NCBI RefSeq assembly: GCF_030818905.1
Contig: NZ_JAUTAZ010000001.1
Coordinates: forward strand, 434,001 to 498,000
DNA from: Microbacterium sp. SORGH_AS_0888
Lineage (GTDB): Bacteria; Actinomycetota; Actinomycetes; Actinomycetales; Microbacteriaceae
Length of the DNA: 64,000 nucleotides
Direction of reading: 5' to 3'
Shown here: positions 14,207 to 25,515 of the stretch, in pieces
Layout of the letters: every line of letters begins with the position of its first letter
How positions within the stretch are numbered: position 1 is the stretch's first letter
The notes under the pieces: generated by a model
Told to the model about the DNA's origin: nothing
What the model saw: the letters and a program-made list of their open reading frames with translations, nothing else
The model's database searches: none
Program-made: the position numbers and the translations under genes

Positions 14207-15913
14207 GTGAATCACCCGGATGGAACGATCGACATCAAGCCACGCTCGCGCACGGTCACGCACGGCATCGAGGCCACGACCTCCCGCGGCATGCTGCGCG
14301 GCGTCGGCATGGGCGACGAGGACTGGGACAAGCCCCAGATCGGCATCGCCTCCAGCTGGAACGAGATCACTCCCTGCAACCTGAGCCTGGACCGCCTCGC
14401 GCAGGGCGCCAAAGAGGGCGTCCACGCCGGCGGCGGCTACCCGCTGCAGTTCGGCACGATCTCGGTGTCCGACGGCATCTCGATGGGCCACGAGGGCATG
14501 CACTTCTCGCTCGTGTCGCGCGAGGTCATCGCCGACTCCGTCGAGACGGTCGTCATGGCGGAGCGTCTCGACGGCACGGTCCTGCTCGCCGGCTGCGACA
14601 AGTCCATCCCCGGGATGCTGATGGCCTCGGCACGACTCGATCTGTCGAGCGTGTTCCTCTACGCCGGGTCCATCGCGCCGGGATGGGTCAAGCAGTCCGA
14701 CGGCACGCTCAAGGAGATCACGATCGTCGACTCCTTCGAGGGCGTCGGCGCGTGCCTGGCCGGGCGCATCACGGAGGCCGAGCTCAAACGCATCGAGTGC
14801 GCCTTCGCGCCGGGCGAGGGTGCGTGCGGCGGCATGTACACCGCGAACACGATGGCCTCGGTCGCCGAGGCGCTGGGTCTCAGCCTTCCGGGGTCCGCGG
14901 CCCCGCCGTCCGCCGACCGTCGTCGCGACTACTACGCCCACCGCTCCGGCGAGGCGGTCGTGAACCTGCTCAAGCTCGGCATCACGACACGCGACATCCT
15001 CACGCCCGAGGCGTTCGAGAACGCGATCGCGCTGGCGATGGCGCTCGGCGGCTCGACCAACGTCGTGCTGCACCTGCTGGCGATCGCGCGCGAGGCCGAG
15101 GTCGAGCTGAACCTGCACGACTTCAACCGCATCGGCGACAAGGTGCCGCACGTGGCCGACATGAAGCCGTTCGGCAAGTACGTCATGAACGACGTCGACA
15201 AGCACGGCGGCATCCCGGTCATCATGAAGGCCATGCTCGATGAGGGGCTGCTGCACGGCGACGCGCTCACGGTGACCGGCAAGACCGTCGCCGAGAACCT
15301 CCGCGAGCTCGACCCCGACCCCGTCGACGGCCAGGTCATCCACCGCTTCGACGACCCGATCCACGCCACCGGCGGTCTCACGATCCTGCATGGATCGATC
15401 GCCCCCGAGGGCGCGGTCGTGAAGTCCGCCGGTTTCGACGCCGACGTCTTCGAGGGGCCGGCTCGCGTCTTCGAGCGCGAACGCGCCGCGATGGATGCGC
15501 TGGAGGCGGGCGAGATCCACGCGGGCGACGTCGTCGTCATCCGCTACGAAGGCCCCAAGGGCGGCCCCGGCATGCGCGAGATGCTCGCCATCACGGCGGC
15601 CATCAAGGGCGCCGGGCTCGGAAAAGATGTACTACTCTTGACGGACGGACGATTCTCGGGCGGCACAACCGGCCTCTGCATCGGCCACATAGCACCCGAA
15701 GCGGTGGACGCAGGTCCTATCGCATTCGTGCGCGATGGTGATCTGATACGGGTCGATATCGCAGCTCGCTCCCTCGACCTACTCGTCGACGAGGCTGAGC
15801 TGAGCTCCCGCCGCGAAGGCTGGGAGCCGCTTCCTCCGCGCTATACCCGTGGCGTTCTTGCCAAGTACTCGCGTCTCGTGCACTCTGCCGCGCAGGGTGC
15901 CGTCACGAGCTGA
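14207..15913 (+). CDS. ilvD: Dihydroxy-acid dehydratase IlvD, 568 aa
   Basis: IlvD dehydrates dihydroxy-isovalerate and dihydroxy-methylvalerate to the keto acids of valine and isoleucine, using an Fe-S cluster. The cluster cysteines appear in CDKSIPGM and [14 protein letters not shown], and the C-terminal [17 protein letters not shown] matches the family. The GTG start has a -10 box TAGACT 6 nt upstream, so the message is probably leaderless. From about 15620 to the stop, codon use turns noticeably poorer in G/C at third positions, unlike the rest of the gene. It begins the ilvD-ilvB-ilvN-ilvC cluster. Confidence 0.96.
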   Translation: MNHPDGTIDIKPRSRTVTHGIEATTSRGMLRGVGMGDEDWDKPQIGIASSWNEITPCNLSLDRLAQGAKEGVHAGGGYPLQFGTISVSDGISMGHEGMHFSLVSREVIADSVETVVMAERLDGTVLLAGCDKSIPGMLMASARLDLSSVFLYAGSIAPGWVKQSDGTLKEITIVDSFEGVGACLAGRITEAELKRIECAFAPGEGACGGMYTANTMASVAEALGLSLPGSAAPPSADRRRDYYAHRSGEAVVNLLKLGITTRDILTPEAFENAIALAMALGGSTNVVLHLLAIAREAEVELNLHDFNRIGDKVPHVADMKPFGKYVMNDVDKHGGIPVIMKAMLDEGLLHGDALTVTGKTVAENLRELDPDPVDGQVIHRFDDPIHATGGLTILHGSIAPEGAVVKSAGFDADVFEGPARVFERERAAMDALEAGEIHAGDVVVIRYEGPKGGPGMREMLAITAAIKGAGLGKDVLLLTDGRFSGGTTGLCIGHIAPEAVDAGPIAFVRDGDLIRVDIAARSLDLLVDEAELSSRREGWEPLPPRYTRGVLAKYSRLVHSAAQGAVTS

Positions 15914-15961
15914 CCGGCACGATTTCCTGTTCACCCTCATCCCTCTCGAGGTTCCATCGTC

Positions 15962-17764
15962 ATGACTGACGTGCCCGCCGCGGCCGTGCCGCGGCCGCCC
16001 GCCCGATCTACATCCGCGCCTGTGCTCACGGGAGCGCAGGCGGTCGTCCGCTCGCTCGACCTGCTCGGTGTCACCGATGTGTTCGGTCTGCCGGGCGGCG
16101 CGATCATGCCCGTCTACGACCCGCTCATGGACGACGAGGCCGTACGGCACATCCTCGTGCGCCACGAGCAGGGTGCCGGCCACGCAGCCGAGGGCTACGC
16201 CTCCGCCTCCGGCCGGGTCGGCGTCGCGATCGCGACCTCGGGTCCGGGCGCGACGAACCTCGTGACCGCGATCGCGGACGCGTACATGGACTCGGTGCCC
16301 CTTGTGTGCATCACCGGGCAGGTGTTCTCCACTCTCATGGGGACGGACGCCTTCCAGGAGGCCGACATCGTCGGCATCACGATGCCGGTCACGAAGCACT
16401 CGTTCCTCGTCAAGCGCGCCGAGGACATCCCCGGTGCGCTTGCGGCAGCGTTCGAGATCGCCGGCACGGGTCGCCCGGGCCCGGTGCTCGTGGACATCAC
16501 GAAGGACGCGCAGCAGGCGGAGGTGCCCTTCGTCTGGCCGCCGAAGGTCGACCTGCCGGGCTACCGCCCGGTGACCAAAGCACACGGCAAGCAGATTCAG
16601 GCGGCCGCACAGCTGCTGGCCACGGCGGCCAAGCCCGTGCTCTACGTCGGCGGCGGCATCATCCGCTCCGGCGCCTCGGAGGAGCTGCGCGCCCTCGCCG
16701 AGGAGACGGGCGCGCCGGTCGTGACCACGCTCATGGCTCGTGGCGCCTTCCCCGACTCGCACCCGCAGCACCTCGGCATGCCCGGGATGCACGGCACCGT
16801 GCCGGCCGTCCTCGCGCTGCAGGAGGCCGACCTGATCGTGGCGCTGGGCGCCCGTTTCGACGACCGCGTGACCGGGAAGGCGTCGCTGTTCGCGCCGCAT
16901 GCCCAGGTCGTCCACGTCGACATCGACCCTGCCGAGATCTCCAAGATCCGCACGGCGGACGTGCCGATCGTGGGAGACGTGCGCGAGGTGCTCATCGACC
17001 TCTCCGCCGCCTTCGGCGGAGCGACGGTCGAGTCCAAGCCGGACATCTCCGAATGGTGGGCCTATCTCGACGGGCTCCGCGAGGAGTTCCCGCTCGGCTA
17101 CGCGCCCACGACCGACGGCCTGCTCGCGCCGCAGCACGTGATCCAGCGCATCGGTGAGCTCACCGGGCCGGAGGCCGTGTACGTCGCCGGCGTCGGGCAG
17201 CACCAGATGTGGGCGGCGCAGTTCATCAAGTACGAGCGCCCGAACTCCTGGCTGAACTCCGGCGGCGCGGGCACGATGGGCTACGCCGTGCCCGCCGCTA
17301 TGGGGGCGAAGGTCGCTCAGCCCGAGCGCGTGGTCTGGGCGATCGACGGTGACGGCTGCTTCCAGATGACGAACCAGGAGCTCGCCACCTGCGTCATCAA
17401 CGAGATCCCGATCAAGGTCGCGATCATCAACAACTCCTCGCTCGGCATGGTTCGCCAGTGGCAGACGCTGTTCTTCAACGGGCGCCACTCGAACACCGAC
17501 CTCAACACCGGACATGGGACGGCCCGCATCCCCGACTTCGTGAAGCTCGCCGAGGCGTACGGATGTCTCGCGATCCGCGTGGAGAAGGAGGACGAGATCG
17601 ACGCCGCGATCGAGCTGGCACTCGCCACGAACGACCGGCCCGTCGTGATCGATTTCGTGGTGTCGGCGGATGCGATGGTGTGGCCGATGGTGCCGCAGGG
17701 CGTCAGCAACAGCTACGTGCAGTACGCCAAGGATCATTCGCCCGCGTTCGATGAGGAGGCCTGA
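15962..17764 (+). CDS. ilvB: Acetolactate synthase large subunit, 600 aa
   Basis: This ThDP enzyme condenses pyruvate with pyruvate or 2-ketobutyrate, the first shared step to Val, Leu and Ile. It has the catalytic Glu in [14 protein letters not shown], the FAD-domain segment and the ThDP/Mg motif [14 protein letters not shown] followed by [13 protein letters not shown]. The full length fits the catalytic subunit. It lies 48 bp after ilvD and 1 bp before ilvN. The short gap shows no ribosome site close to consensus, so the start (ATG 15962) rests on alignment of the N terminus. Confidence 0.96.
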   Translation: MTDVPAAAVPRPPARSTSAPVLTGAQAVVRSLDLLGVTDVFGLPGGAIMPVYDPLMDDEAVRHILVRHEQGAGHAAEGYASASGRVGVAIATSGPGATNLVTAIADAYMDSVPLVCITGQVFSTLMGTDAFQEADIVGITMPVTKHSFLVKRAEDIPGALAAAFEIAGTGRPGPVLVDITKDAQQAEVPFVWPPKVDLPGYRPVTKAHGKQIQAAAQLLATAAKPVLYVGGGIIRSGASEELRALAEETGAPVVTTLMARGAFPDSHPQHLGMPGMHGTVPAVLALQEADLIVALGARFDDRVTGKASLFAPHAQVVHVDIDPAEISKIRTADVPIVGDVREVLIDLSAAFGGATVESKPDISEWWAYLDGLREEFPLGYAPTTDGLLAPQHVIQRIGELTGPEAVYVAGVGQHQMWAAQFIKYERPNSWLNSGGAGTMGYAVPAAMGAKVAQPERVVWAIDGDGCFQMTNQELATCVINEIPIKVAIINNSSLGMVRQWQTLFFNGRHSNTDLNTGHGTARIPDFVKLAEAYGCLAIRVEKEDEIDAAIELALATNDRPVVIDFVVSADAMVWPMVPQGVSNSYVQYAKDHSPAFDEEA

Positions 17765-17765
17765 G

Positions 17766-18275
17766 ATGTCGAGTCATGTGCTGAGCCTCCTGGTCGAGGA
17801 CAAGCCGGGTCTGCTCACGCGCGTCGCGGGCCTGTTCGCTCGCCGCGGGTTCAACATCGAGTCCCTCGCCGTGGGTGTCACCGAGGTGCCGGGCCTTTCC
17901 CGCATCACGGTGGTCGTGGACGTCGAGGAGTTCCCGCTCGAGCAGGTGACCAAGCAGCTGAACAAGCTGATCAACGTCATCAAGATCGTCGAGCTGGACG
18001 CCGATGCGTCGGTGCAGCGCGAGCACATGCTCGTCAAGCTCCGCGCCGACAACCAGAGCCGCTCGAACGTGATCGAGGTCGTGAACCTCTTCCGCGCGCA
18101 GATCGTCGACTACGCACCGGATGCGGTGGTGGTCGAGATCACGGGCGACAAAGGCAAGATCGAGGCCTTCCTGCGCGCGGTCGAACCGTTCGGCATCAAG
18201 GAGCTGGCCCAGTCGGGGCTTCTCGCGATCGGCCGCGGCGGCAAGTCCATCACCGAGCGCGTGCTGCGCGGCTGA
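17766..18275 (+). CDS. ilvN: Acetolactate synthase small regulatory subunit, 169 aa
   Basis: The N-terminal ACT domain (HVLSLLVEDKPGLLTRVAGL, then RRGFNIESLAVGVTEVPGLS) binds valine for feedback control, and the C-terminal domain (VIEVVNLFRAQIVDYAPDAV to the end) activates the catalytic subunit. The length of about 170 residues is standard for the IlvH/IlvN type. It starts 1 bp after the ilvB stop, so the subunits are cotranslated. Confidence 0.95.
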   Translation: MSSHVLSLLVEDKPGLLTRVAGLFARRGFNIESLAVGVTEVPGLSRITVVVDVEEFPLEQVTKQLNKLINVIKIVELDADASVQREHMLVKLRADNQSRSNVIEVVNLFRAQIVDYAPDAVVVEITGDKGKIEAFLRAVEPFGIKELAQSGLLAIGRGGKSITERVLRG

Positions 18276-18289
18276 TCCTTATTCCTCCC

Positions 18290-19400
<1,111 letters not shown>

Positions 19401-19438
19401 CCCACGGACCCATCGGGGCTCGCTCCGGTGACCTTCCC

Positions 19439-19504
19439 GCGGGGATCGTGCACGACACACCGTCATGGGGCCTCGGCCCCCGGCGTGTCGGGCACGATCC
19501 CCGC
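19439..19504 (+). terminator. Large terminator hairpin after ilvC
   Basis: GCGGGGATCGTGC (19439-19451) pairs perfectly with GCACGATCCCCGC (19492-19504). Inside it CGACAC pairs with GTGTCG and GGGGCC with GGCCCC, making a long cruciform-like structure. It closes the ilv cluster. Confidence 0.75.
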
Positions 19505-19574
19505 AGTTGCGGGTGAGGCGACCACGGCGCGGAGTGCGCCGGAAGACGGGGATGCGGAGATTAGGCTGGTGCGC

Positions 19575-20123
19575 ATGGCGCGACGCGACGACGATGCACT
19601 CTCCTGGGGTGACGACGATCCGACGCTCGACACGGGAGCCGCCGAGGAACCGGACGAGTGGGACGAGAAGCCCGCGACGGCACTGCCCACCGCCGCGCCG
19701 CGCCGTACCGTGACGGCCGTCGTCACGAACCCCGACGGCTCGACGAGCACGCGCGAGGTCGTGCACCCGCACGCCGACGACCGGCGCGCCTCCACGAAGC
19801 CGAAGGCGGATGCGGACACCGCCCCCGCGCCGCTCGGAAACGTCGCGCTCGTCCTGTTCGGTGTGCTCGGCGGCGTCTACGCGCTCTTCGCGGTCGGCTG
19901 GTATCTCGCGGGATCGCGCTACTACGGGTTCGCCTACTTCTCGGTCGAGCCGGCCGGGTACATCGCGGCCTGGGCGCTCGCGACCGCCGCCCCCGTCGCC
20001 TGGTTCGCGGCCGTGCTCGTCCTGGCGGCGAAGCGCCCGGTGTGGCTGCGTCTCGTGCTGCTCGTGGTCGGAGCGCTCGTGCTGCTGCCGTGGCCGTTCC
20101 TCTCGACCGGAGTGCCCGCATGA
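19575..20123 (+). CDS. Membrane protein with acidic N-terminal domain, 182 aa
   Basis: The first 85 residues are charged and probably disordered (MARRDDDALSWGDDDPTLDT). Three hydrophobic helices follow (VALVLFGVLGGVYALFAVGW; YIAAWALATAAPVAWFAAVL; RLVLLVVGALVLLPWPFL). The ATG at 19575 has TAGGCT 7 nt upstream, indicating a leaderless transcript. It overlaps the next membrane protein gene (ATGA). The pair seems conserved in form but I assign no function. Confidence 0.7.
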   Translation: MARRDDDALSWGDDDPTLDTGAAEEPDEWDEKPATALPTAAPRRTVTAVVTNPDGSTSTREVVHPHADDRRASTKPKADADTAPAPLGNVALVLFGVLGGVYALFAVGWYLAGSRYYGFAYFSVEPAGYIAAWALATAAPVAWFAAVLVLAAKRPVWLRLVLLVVGALVLLPWPFLSTGVPA

Positions 20124-20491
20124 GCGCGTCCGAGACGACACCCGCCGGCCCGGCGGACACACCGAAGACCATCGCGGCCCCCCGCTGGGTCGTCGCGGCG
20201 GTCGCCGGGTTCTTCGGACTGTTCTACGCCTACGCGGTCTGGACCGCGGTCTCGTTCCTCCTACAGCAGGCAGGCGCGGACGGCGGGCTCACGGGCTACG
20301 GATGGTTCGTGCTGCTGCTGCCGATCGTGTTCCCGATCATCGTCTTCGTCGCCGCTGTGCTGGTGGGGCGACGACGCCGCATCCTGCCCCTGTCGCTTGT
20401 GATGTTCGCGGGGCTGACCGTGGTCGCCGTGTTCTGGCTCAACGTCTTCTCCCTCACGTTCACGGCCTCCGCGTCGATCTACGTGCGGTGA
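20120..20491 (+). CDS. Three-helix membrane protein, 123 aa
   Basis: Three hydrophobic segments are visible (VVAAVAGFFGLFYAYAVWTA; WFVLLLPIVFPIIVFVAAVL; SLVMFAGLTVVAVFWLNVFS), separated by the basic loop GRRRR. Its ATG overlaps the stop of the preceding membrane protein gene by 4 bp, so the two may form a complex. The function is unknown. Confidence 0.65.
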   Translation: MSASETTPAGPADTPKTIAAPRWVVAAVAGFFGLFYAYAVWTAVSFLLQQAGADGGLTGYGWFVLLLPIVFPIIVFVAAVLVGRRRRILPLSLVMFAGLTVVAVFWLNVFSLTFTASASIYVR

Positions 20492-20620
20492 CCCTGTCCG
20501 ACCCCGCCATCGCACCGCGATAGGCTGACGATGGTCTCGCCGTCGGAGACGAGCGGACCAGACTCCCCACCGTCTCGCGCCGTGAGCGCGTGCACCCAGC
20601 CGCCCGAAGGACCCGAATCC

Positions 20621-22225
20621 GTGAGCAAGCCCGTCGTCCTCATTGCCGAACAGCTCTCTCCCGCCACCATCGATGCGCTGGGAGAGGGCTTCGAGATCCG
20701 CCACGTCGACGGCGCCGACCGGGGAGCGCTGCTGCCCGCACTGGCCGACGTCGACGCGGTGCTGATCCGCTCGGCCACGAAGATGGATGCCGAGGCGATC
20801 GCCGCGGCGCCTCAGCTCAAGGTCATCGCCCGGGCGGGAGTCGGCCTCGACAACGTCGACATCAAGGCGGCGACGACCGCCGGGGTCATGGTCGTGAACG
20901 CGCCGACCTCCAACATCATCTCGGCGGCCGAGCTGACGGTCGGCCACATCCTCAGCCTCGCCCGCCGCATCCCCGCCGCGCACGCGTCCCTCGCGCAGGG
21001 GGCGTGGAAGCGCAGCTCCTTCACGGGCACCGAGCTGTTCGAGAAGACCGCCGGCATCATCGGGCTCGGTCGCATCGGCGCCCTCATCACCGCGCGACTG
21101 CAGGCCTTCGGGATGCGCGTGGTCGCCTACGACCCGTACATCACGAGCGCGCGCGCCCAGCAGCTGGGGGTCGAGCTCCTGAGCCTCGACGATCTGCTGG
21201 CCCAGAGCGACTTCGTCACGATCCACATGCCCAAGACGCCCGAGACCACGGGGATGATCGGCATCGACCAGCTGCGGCGCATGAAGCGCACGGCGTACGT
21301 GATCAACGTCGCGCGCGGCGGGCTGATCGACGAGGACGCCCTCTACAAGGCGCTGACGACGGACGAGATCGCCGGCGCGGGGCTCGATGTGTTCACGAGC
21401 GAGCCCCCGAAGCCCGAGGGCTCGGCCGCGCGCCTGCTCGATCTGCCGAACGTGGTCGTCACGCCGCACCTCGGAGCATCGACGGAGGAGGCGCAGGAGA
21501 AGGCCGGCGTCTCCGTCGCCAAGTCGGTCAAGCTCGCGCTCGAGGGTGACCTGGTGCCGGATGCGGTCAACGTCGCCGGCGGGGTCATCGACCCGTTCGT
21601 GCGCCCCGGTATCGCCCTGGTCGAGATGCTGGGTCAGTTCTTCAGTGGCCTCGCGCAGAGCGCGCTCACGAGCCTCGACATCGAGGTCCGCGGCGAGCTC
21701 GCGGCGTACGACGTGAGCGTCTACAAGCTGGCCGCGCTGAAGGGCATCTTCACGCCGATCGTGAGCGAGAGCGTCTCGTACGTGAACGCGCCGCTGTTCG
21801 CCGAGCAGCGCGGCGTCGAGACGCGACTCATCGTCGAGGCGGAGAGCCCGCTCTACCGCAACCTCACGGTGCTGCGGGGCACGCTCTCCGACGGCTCGAC
21901 CCTCACGGTCGCGGGGACGCTCGCCGGCACGCGGATGGTGCCGAAGATCGTGGGCATCAACGGCTACGAGCTCGAGGTGCAGATCGCGCAGCACCACATC
22001 GTGATGCAGTACGCCGACCGCCCCGGCATCATCGCGATCTACGGGCGGAAGCTCGGCGACTCCGGGATCAACATCGAGTCCCTGCAGGTCGCGAAGGCGG
22101 ATGCGCAGGGGCGTGCCTTCTCGGTCATCACGGTCGACTCGGAGGTGCCGGAGAGCATCACGGACGAGATCCGCGCGGCTGTCGGCGCCGACCTCGTCAA
22201 GCAGATCGAGATCGTCGAGTCCTGA
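20621..22225 (+). CDS. serA: D-3-phosphoglycerate dehydrogenase SerA, 534 aa
   Basis: SerA oxidises 3-phosphoglycerate with NAD, the first step of serine synthesis. It is the long type: substrate domain, NAD domain (GLGRIGALITARLQAFGMRV, then INVARGGLIDEDALYKAL and the His in VVVTPHLGASTEEAQ), intervening domain, and a C-terminal ACT domain (DRPGIIAIYGRKLGDSGINI) that senses serine. The GTG at 20621 has AAGGA upstream. A -10 box TAGGCT at 20521 would place the transcript start near 20533, which excludes the longer in-frame start at 20531. Confidence 0.95.
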   Translation: MSKPVVLIAEQLSPATIDALGEGFEIRHVDGADRGALLPALADVDAVLIRSATKMDAEAIAAAPQLKVIARAGVGLDNVDIKAATTAGVMVVNAPTSNIISAAELTVGHILSLARRIPAAHASLAQGAWKRSSFTGTELFEKTAGIIGLGRIGALITARLQAFGMRVVAYDPYITSARAQQLGVELLSLDDLLAQSDFVTIHMPKTPETTGMIGIDQLRRMKRTAYVINVARGGLIDEDALYKALTTDEIAGAGLDVFTSEPPKPEGSAARLLDLPNVVVTPHLGASTEEAQEKAGVSVAKSVKLALEGDLVPDAVNVAGGVIDPFVRPGIALVEMLGQFFSGLAQSALTSLDIEVRGELAAYDVSVYKLAALKGIFTPIVSESVSYVNAPLFAEQRGVETRLIVEAESPLYRNLTVLRGTLSDGSTLTVAGTLAGTRMVPKIVGINGYELEVQIAQHHIVMQYADRPGIIAIYGRKLGDSGINIESLQVAKADAQGRAFSVITVDSEVPESITDEIRAAVGADLVKQIEIVES

Positions 22226-22232
22226 TCTCTCG

Positions 22233-22275
22233 CGCGCTGGTCGATCAGGGCCGGGTGGCCCGGTCGACCAGCGCG
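22233..22275. terminator. Convergent terminator between serA and a TetR gene
   Basis: CGCGCTGGTCGA (22233-22244) and TCGACCAGCGCG (22264-22275) form a perfect 12-bp stem, with a further GGCC pair in the loop. Its right arm lies inside the 3' end of the leftward tetR-type gene. Confidence 0.7.
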
Positions 22276-22790
22276 AGCAGCGCGTCCATCGCCGGCCCCG
22301 TCGGTACCGGACCGGCGACGCCCTGACCCTGCAGCGAGTTGTTGTAGTACAGGCCGTCGCTGACCAGGAGCACGAGGTCGAGCGCGGCGTCATCCGCCAC
22401 GTGGGCCCGCAGTGCGTCGGCCCAGCGCTCGCGCATCGCGTGCAGCGCGTCGCGGGCTGCCGTGCTGCCGCCCTGCGCGAGGCGTGAGACGCTCACGATC
22501 GCGCGGTCGAGGCGGTCACCGTCCATGGCGGAGGTGCGGACGAAGAAGGCGACCGGCCCCTCGGGGGATGCGGCCATCTCGGCGATGTCGGCTTCCACCA
22601 GCTCATCGAGCCGCGCGATGAGGCCCTGCTCCAACGCATCCTTCGAGGGGAAGTGGTAGAGCAGCCCGCCCTTCGAGACGCCGGCCGCGCGGGCGGTGGC
22701 ATCCATCGTTCCCGCTCGTTCGCCGTCCTCGATGAGCAGGCGCTCGAACGCGTCCAGCACCTTCTCGCGGGCGTGCGGCGGTCGGCTCAT
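22245..22790 (-). CDS. TetR family regulator of the divergent efflux gene, 181 aa
   Basis: The N-terminal helix-turn-helix reads KVLDAFERLLIEDGERAGTM, ATARAAGVSKGGLLYHFPSK, typical of TetR repressors. The C-terminal ligand domain is helical. TAGCAT ends 7 nt before its ATG, suggesting a leaderless transcript. It is divergent from a QacA-type exporter with 66 bp between the genes, which contain a clear inverted repeat. Repression of both genes and release by an exporter substrate is inferred. Confidence 0.88.
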   Translation of the reverse strand: MSRPPHAREKVLDAFERLLIEDGERAGTMDATARAAGVSKGGLLYHFPSKDALEQGLIARLDELVEADIAEMAASPEGPVAFFVRTSAMDGDRLDRAIVSVSRLAQGGSTAARDALHAMRERWADALRAHVADDAALDLVLLVSDGLYYNNSLQGQGVAGPVPTGPAMDALLALVDRATRP

Positions 22791-22829
22791 GCGCTCGATG
22801 CTATCGACGCCTGCGGCCTCATTCTGATA

Positions 22830-22851
22830 CTATACCAACTGGACGGTATAG
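22830..22851. promoter_or_regulatory. TetR operator in the divergent promoter region
   Basis: CTATACC (22830-22836) and GGTATAG (22845-22851) are perfect inverted arms around 8 nt. The site overlaps a -10-like TACTAT of the rightward efflux gene, so binding would block that promoter. Confidence 0.75.
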
Positions 22852-22856
22852 AAACT

Positions 22857-24440
22857 ATGACACTGACAGAGGACATCCGCATCGCCGACGAGAACGGGCG
22901 GCGCGTGGGCATCCGGGGCTGGCTCGCCCTGGTGGTGCTCATGCTGCCCGTGCTGCTCGTCTCGGTCGACAACACCGTGCTGAGCTTCGCACTGCCCGAG
23001 ATCGCGGTCGCGCTGCGCCCGACGAGCACACAGCAGCTCTGGATCATCGATGCGTACCCGCTGGTGCTGGCAGGACTCCTCGTGACGATGGGGACCATGG
23101 GCGACCGGTTCGGCCGCCGCAGGATGCTGCTCATCGGAGCGTCCGGCTTCGCCGCGGTCTCGGCGCTTGCCGCATTCGCGCCCTCCGCGGAGCTCCTGAT
23201 CGCGGGACGCGCCGCCATGGGCGTGTTCGGCGCCATGCTGATGCCGTCCACCCTGTCGCTGCTGCGCAGCATCTTCACCGACCGCGCCCAGCGCCGGCTC
23301 GCGATCGCGGTCTGGGCCGCGATGTTCTCCGCCGGCGCCGCGCTCGGTCCCATCGTGGGCGGGGTGCTGCTCGAGCATTTCGGCTGGGGATCCGTGTTCC
23401 TCATGGCCGTGCCCGTGCTCGTCCCGCTCCTGATCCTCGCGCCGCTGCTGGTGCCCGAGAGCCGCGACCCGCGCCCCGGCCGCATCGACGTGCCGAGCAT
23501 CCTGCTCTCGATGGCCACGATGGTGCCGGTGGTCTACGCGATCAAGGAGATCGCGGTGCACGGCGTCACGGCGATCGTGGTCGCGCTCGTGCTGAGCGGC
23601 GTCGTGTTCGCGGTGCTGTTCGTGCGCCGCCAGCTCCGCATGCCGCAGCCCATGCTCGACATGCGGCTCTTCGCGCACGGCTCGTTCTCGGGGGCGTTGC
23701 TGGTGAACCTGCTCAGCGTCATGGCGCTCGTCGGGTTCCTCTACTTCGTCGCGCAGCACCTGCAGCTCATCGCGGGGCTGTCGCCGATGGAGTCCGGGCT
23801 CGCGCTCGTGCCGGGGCTCGTCGCGATGATCGTGGCCGGGCTCGTGGTGGTGCCGATCGCGTCGCGCGTCTCGCCGCGCATCGTGATCCCGGTCGCGCTG
23901 GTGTTCTCGCTGACCGGGTACCTGCTCGTCGCGGTGGCCGCCGGTGACGGCAGGCTCGCGCTGCTGATCGGCGCCTTCGTGAGCCTCGGAGTCGGCATCG
24001 GCGCCGCGGAGACGGTCTCGAACGAGCTCATCCTCTCGAGCGCACCTCCCGCCAAGGCCGGCGCCGCGAGCGCGGTCTCGGAGACGGCGTACGAGGTCGG
24101 CGCCGTGCTCGGCACGTCGGTGCTCGGCGGCATCCTCACGGCGATGTATCGCCTGAACATGGTGGTGCCCGGCAGCGTGGGAGCGGATGTCGCGGATGCG
24201 GCGCGGGAGACCCTCGGGGGAGCGGTCGCCGCGGCCGAGGGGCTCGACGCCCCGCTCGCCGACGCGCTGCGCGCCGCCGCCGCGCACGCCTTCGACCAGG
24301 GCGTCGTCGTCACGTCCCTCATCGGCGCGGCGCTCGTGGTCGTGGCGGCGACGATCGCGGCCACTACGCTGGGGTCAACCCGTTCCGCGTCGAAGGAGAG
24401 TCATGTCGCGCGTCGTGAAGCTGGCCGTCATCCCGGGTGA
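22857..24440 (+). CDS. MFS exporter of the QacA/EmrB type, 527 aa
   Basis: Fourteen hydrophobic segments fit the DHA2 family of proton-driven drug exporters. The first helices carry [20 protein letters not shown] (motif D1-like) and [14 protein letters not shown] (motif A). [15 protein letters not shown] is typical of QacA/SmvA-like proteins. The ATG at 22857 follows the TetR operator directly. Its 3' end overlaps the start of leuB by 38 bp, so the leuB ribosome site lies inside this gene. Confidence 0.88.
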   Translation: MTLTEDIRIADENGRRVGIRGWLALVVLMLPVLLVSVDNTVLSFALPEIAVALRPTSTQQLWIIDAYPLVLAGLLVTMGTMGDRFGRRRMLLIGASGFAAVSALAAFAPSAELLIAGRAAMGVFGAMLMPSTLSLLRSIFTDRAQRRLAIAVWAAMFSAGAALGPIVGGVLLEHFGWGSVFLMAVPVLVPLLILAPLLVPESRDPRPGRIDVPSILLSMATMVPVVYAIKEIAVHGVTAIVVALVLSGVVFAVLFVRRQLRMPQPMLDMRLFAHGSFSGALLVNLLSVMALVGFLYFVAQHLQLIAGLSPMESGLALVPGLVAMIVAGLVVVPIASRVSPRIVIPVALVFSLTGYLLVAVAAGDGRLALLIGAFVSLGVGIGAAETVSNELILSSAPPAKAGAASAVSETAYEVGAVLGTSVLGGILTAMYRLNMVVPGSVGADVADAARETLGGAVAAAEGLDAPLADALRAAAAHAFDQGVVVTSLIGAALVVVAATIAATTLGSTRSASKESHVARREAGRHPG

Positions 24441-25455
24441 CGGCATCGGTCCGGAGGTCGTCGCGGAGGCCGAGAAGGCCCTGGCCGCCGTCACGGCGGA
24501 CTCCGGCGTCGTCTTCGACAAGACGGCGTTCTCGCTCGGCGCCGCCCGCTACCTGGAGACCGGCGACACCCTCACGGACGCCGACCTCGAGGCCATCAAG
24601 GCGCACGACGCGATCCTGCTGGGCGCTGTCGGAGGCACGCCGGGCGACCCGCGGCTGAAGGACGCCAACATCGAGCGCGGCCTCCTGCTGAAGCTGCGGT
24701 TCGAGCTCGACCACTACGTCAACCTGCGTCCGTCGAAGCTGTACCACGGCGCTCCCGGCCCCCTCGCGGCTCCCGGTGACATCGACTTCGTCGTGGTGCG
24801 CGAGGGCACGGAAGGCCCCTACGTCGGCAACGGCGGTGCGATCCGTCGCGGCACGCCGCACGAGGTCGCGAACGAGACCAGCGTCAACACCGCGTTCGGC
24901 GTGGAGCGCGTGGTGCGCTACGCCTTCGACCTCGCCGAGCGGCGGCGGCAGAAGCTCACGCTCGTGCACAAGACGAACGTCCTCGTGCATGCCGGCGGGA
25001 TGTGGCAGCGGATCGTGAACGCGGTGGCGCGCGAGCACCCGGATGTGGCCGTAGACTATCTTCACGTCGATGCGGCGACGATCTTCCTGGTCACGAACCC
25101 GGGCCGCTTCGACGTGATCGTCACCGACAACCTCTTCGGCGACATCCTGACAGACCTGGCTGGCGCCGTCACCGGTGGCATCGGCCTCGCCGCCTCCGGC
25201 AACATCAACCCGGACGGCGCGTTCCCCTCGATGTTCGAGCCCGTTCACGGTTCGGCGCCCGACATCGCAGGGACTCAGAAGGCCGATCCCACGGCCGCGA
25301 TCCTCTCCGTCGCTCTCCTGCTCGACCATCTCGGGCTGCGCGACGAGGCCGCCCGCGTCACCCGCGCGGTCGAGGAGGACATCGCCGCCCGTGGCGACGC
25401 CGTCCGCACGACGTCGCAGATCGGCGACGCCATCGGGGCGGCGCTTCGGGCGTAG
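24403..25455 (+). CDS. leuB: 3-isopropylmalate dehydrogenase LeuB, 350 aa
   Basis: LeuB oxidatively decarboxylates 3-isopropylmalate in leucine synthesis. It has [16 protein letters not shown] at the N terminus, the substrate segment [19 protein letters not shown], the metal-binding Asp residues in [15 protein letters not shown] and the NAD loop [18 protein letters not shown] lies just before the ATG. The start lies within the last 38 bp of the exporter gene. leuA and leuCD are not in the window. Confidence 0.95.
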   Translation: MSRVVKLAVIPGDGIGPEVVAEAEKALAAVTADSGVVFDKTAFSLGAARYLETGDTLTDADLEAIKAHDAILLGAVGGTPGDPRLKDANIERGLLLKLRFELDHYVNLRPSKLYHGAPGPLAAPGDIDFVVVREGTEGPYVGNGGAIRRGTPHEVANETSVNTAFGVERVVRYAFDLAERRRQKLTLVHKTNVLVHAGGMWQRIVNAVAREHPDVAVDYLHVDAATIFLVTNPGRFDVIVTDNLFGDILTDLAGAVTGGIGLAASGNINPDGAFPSMFEPVHGSAPDIAGTQKADPTAAILSVALLLDHLGLRDEAARVTRAVEEDIAARGDAVRTTSQIGDAIGAALRA

Positions 25456-25515
25456 CCTGGAGTCGTCGCACCCGTAGCCCTCGACAGCGCTCCGCGCAGA
25501 CTCAGTGAGAAGACC

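Noticed and set aside
13007..15520. Leftward open frame of 837 codons
   Set aside because: It runs antisense to otsA, otsB and ilvD. Its composition (Arg, Asp, Gly, Val runs) is that of a high-GC shadow frame.
20531..20620. Longer start for serA at ATG 20531
   Set aside because: The TAGGCT box ends only 4 nt before it, so a transcript would start after this ATG, and the added residues do not match SerA.
20261..22393. Leftward open frame of 710 codons
   Set aside because: Antisense to serA, with repetitive Arg/Asp-rich composition.
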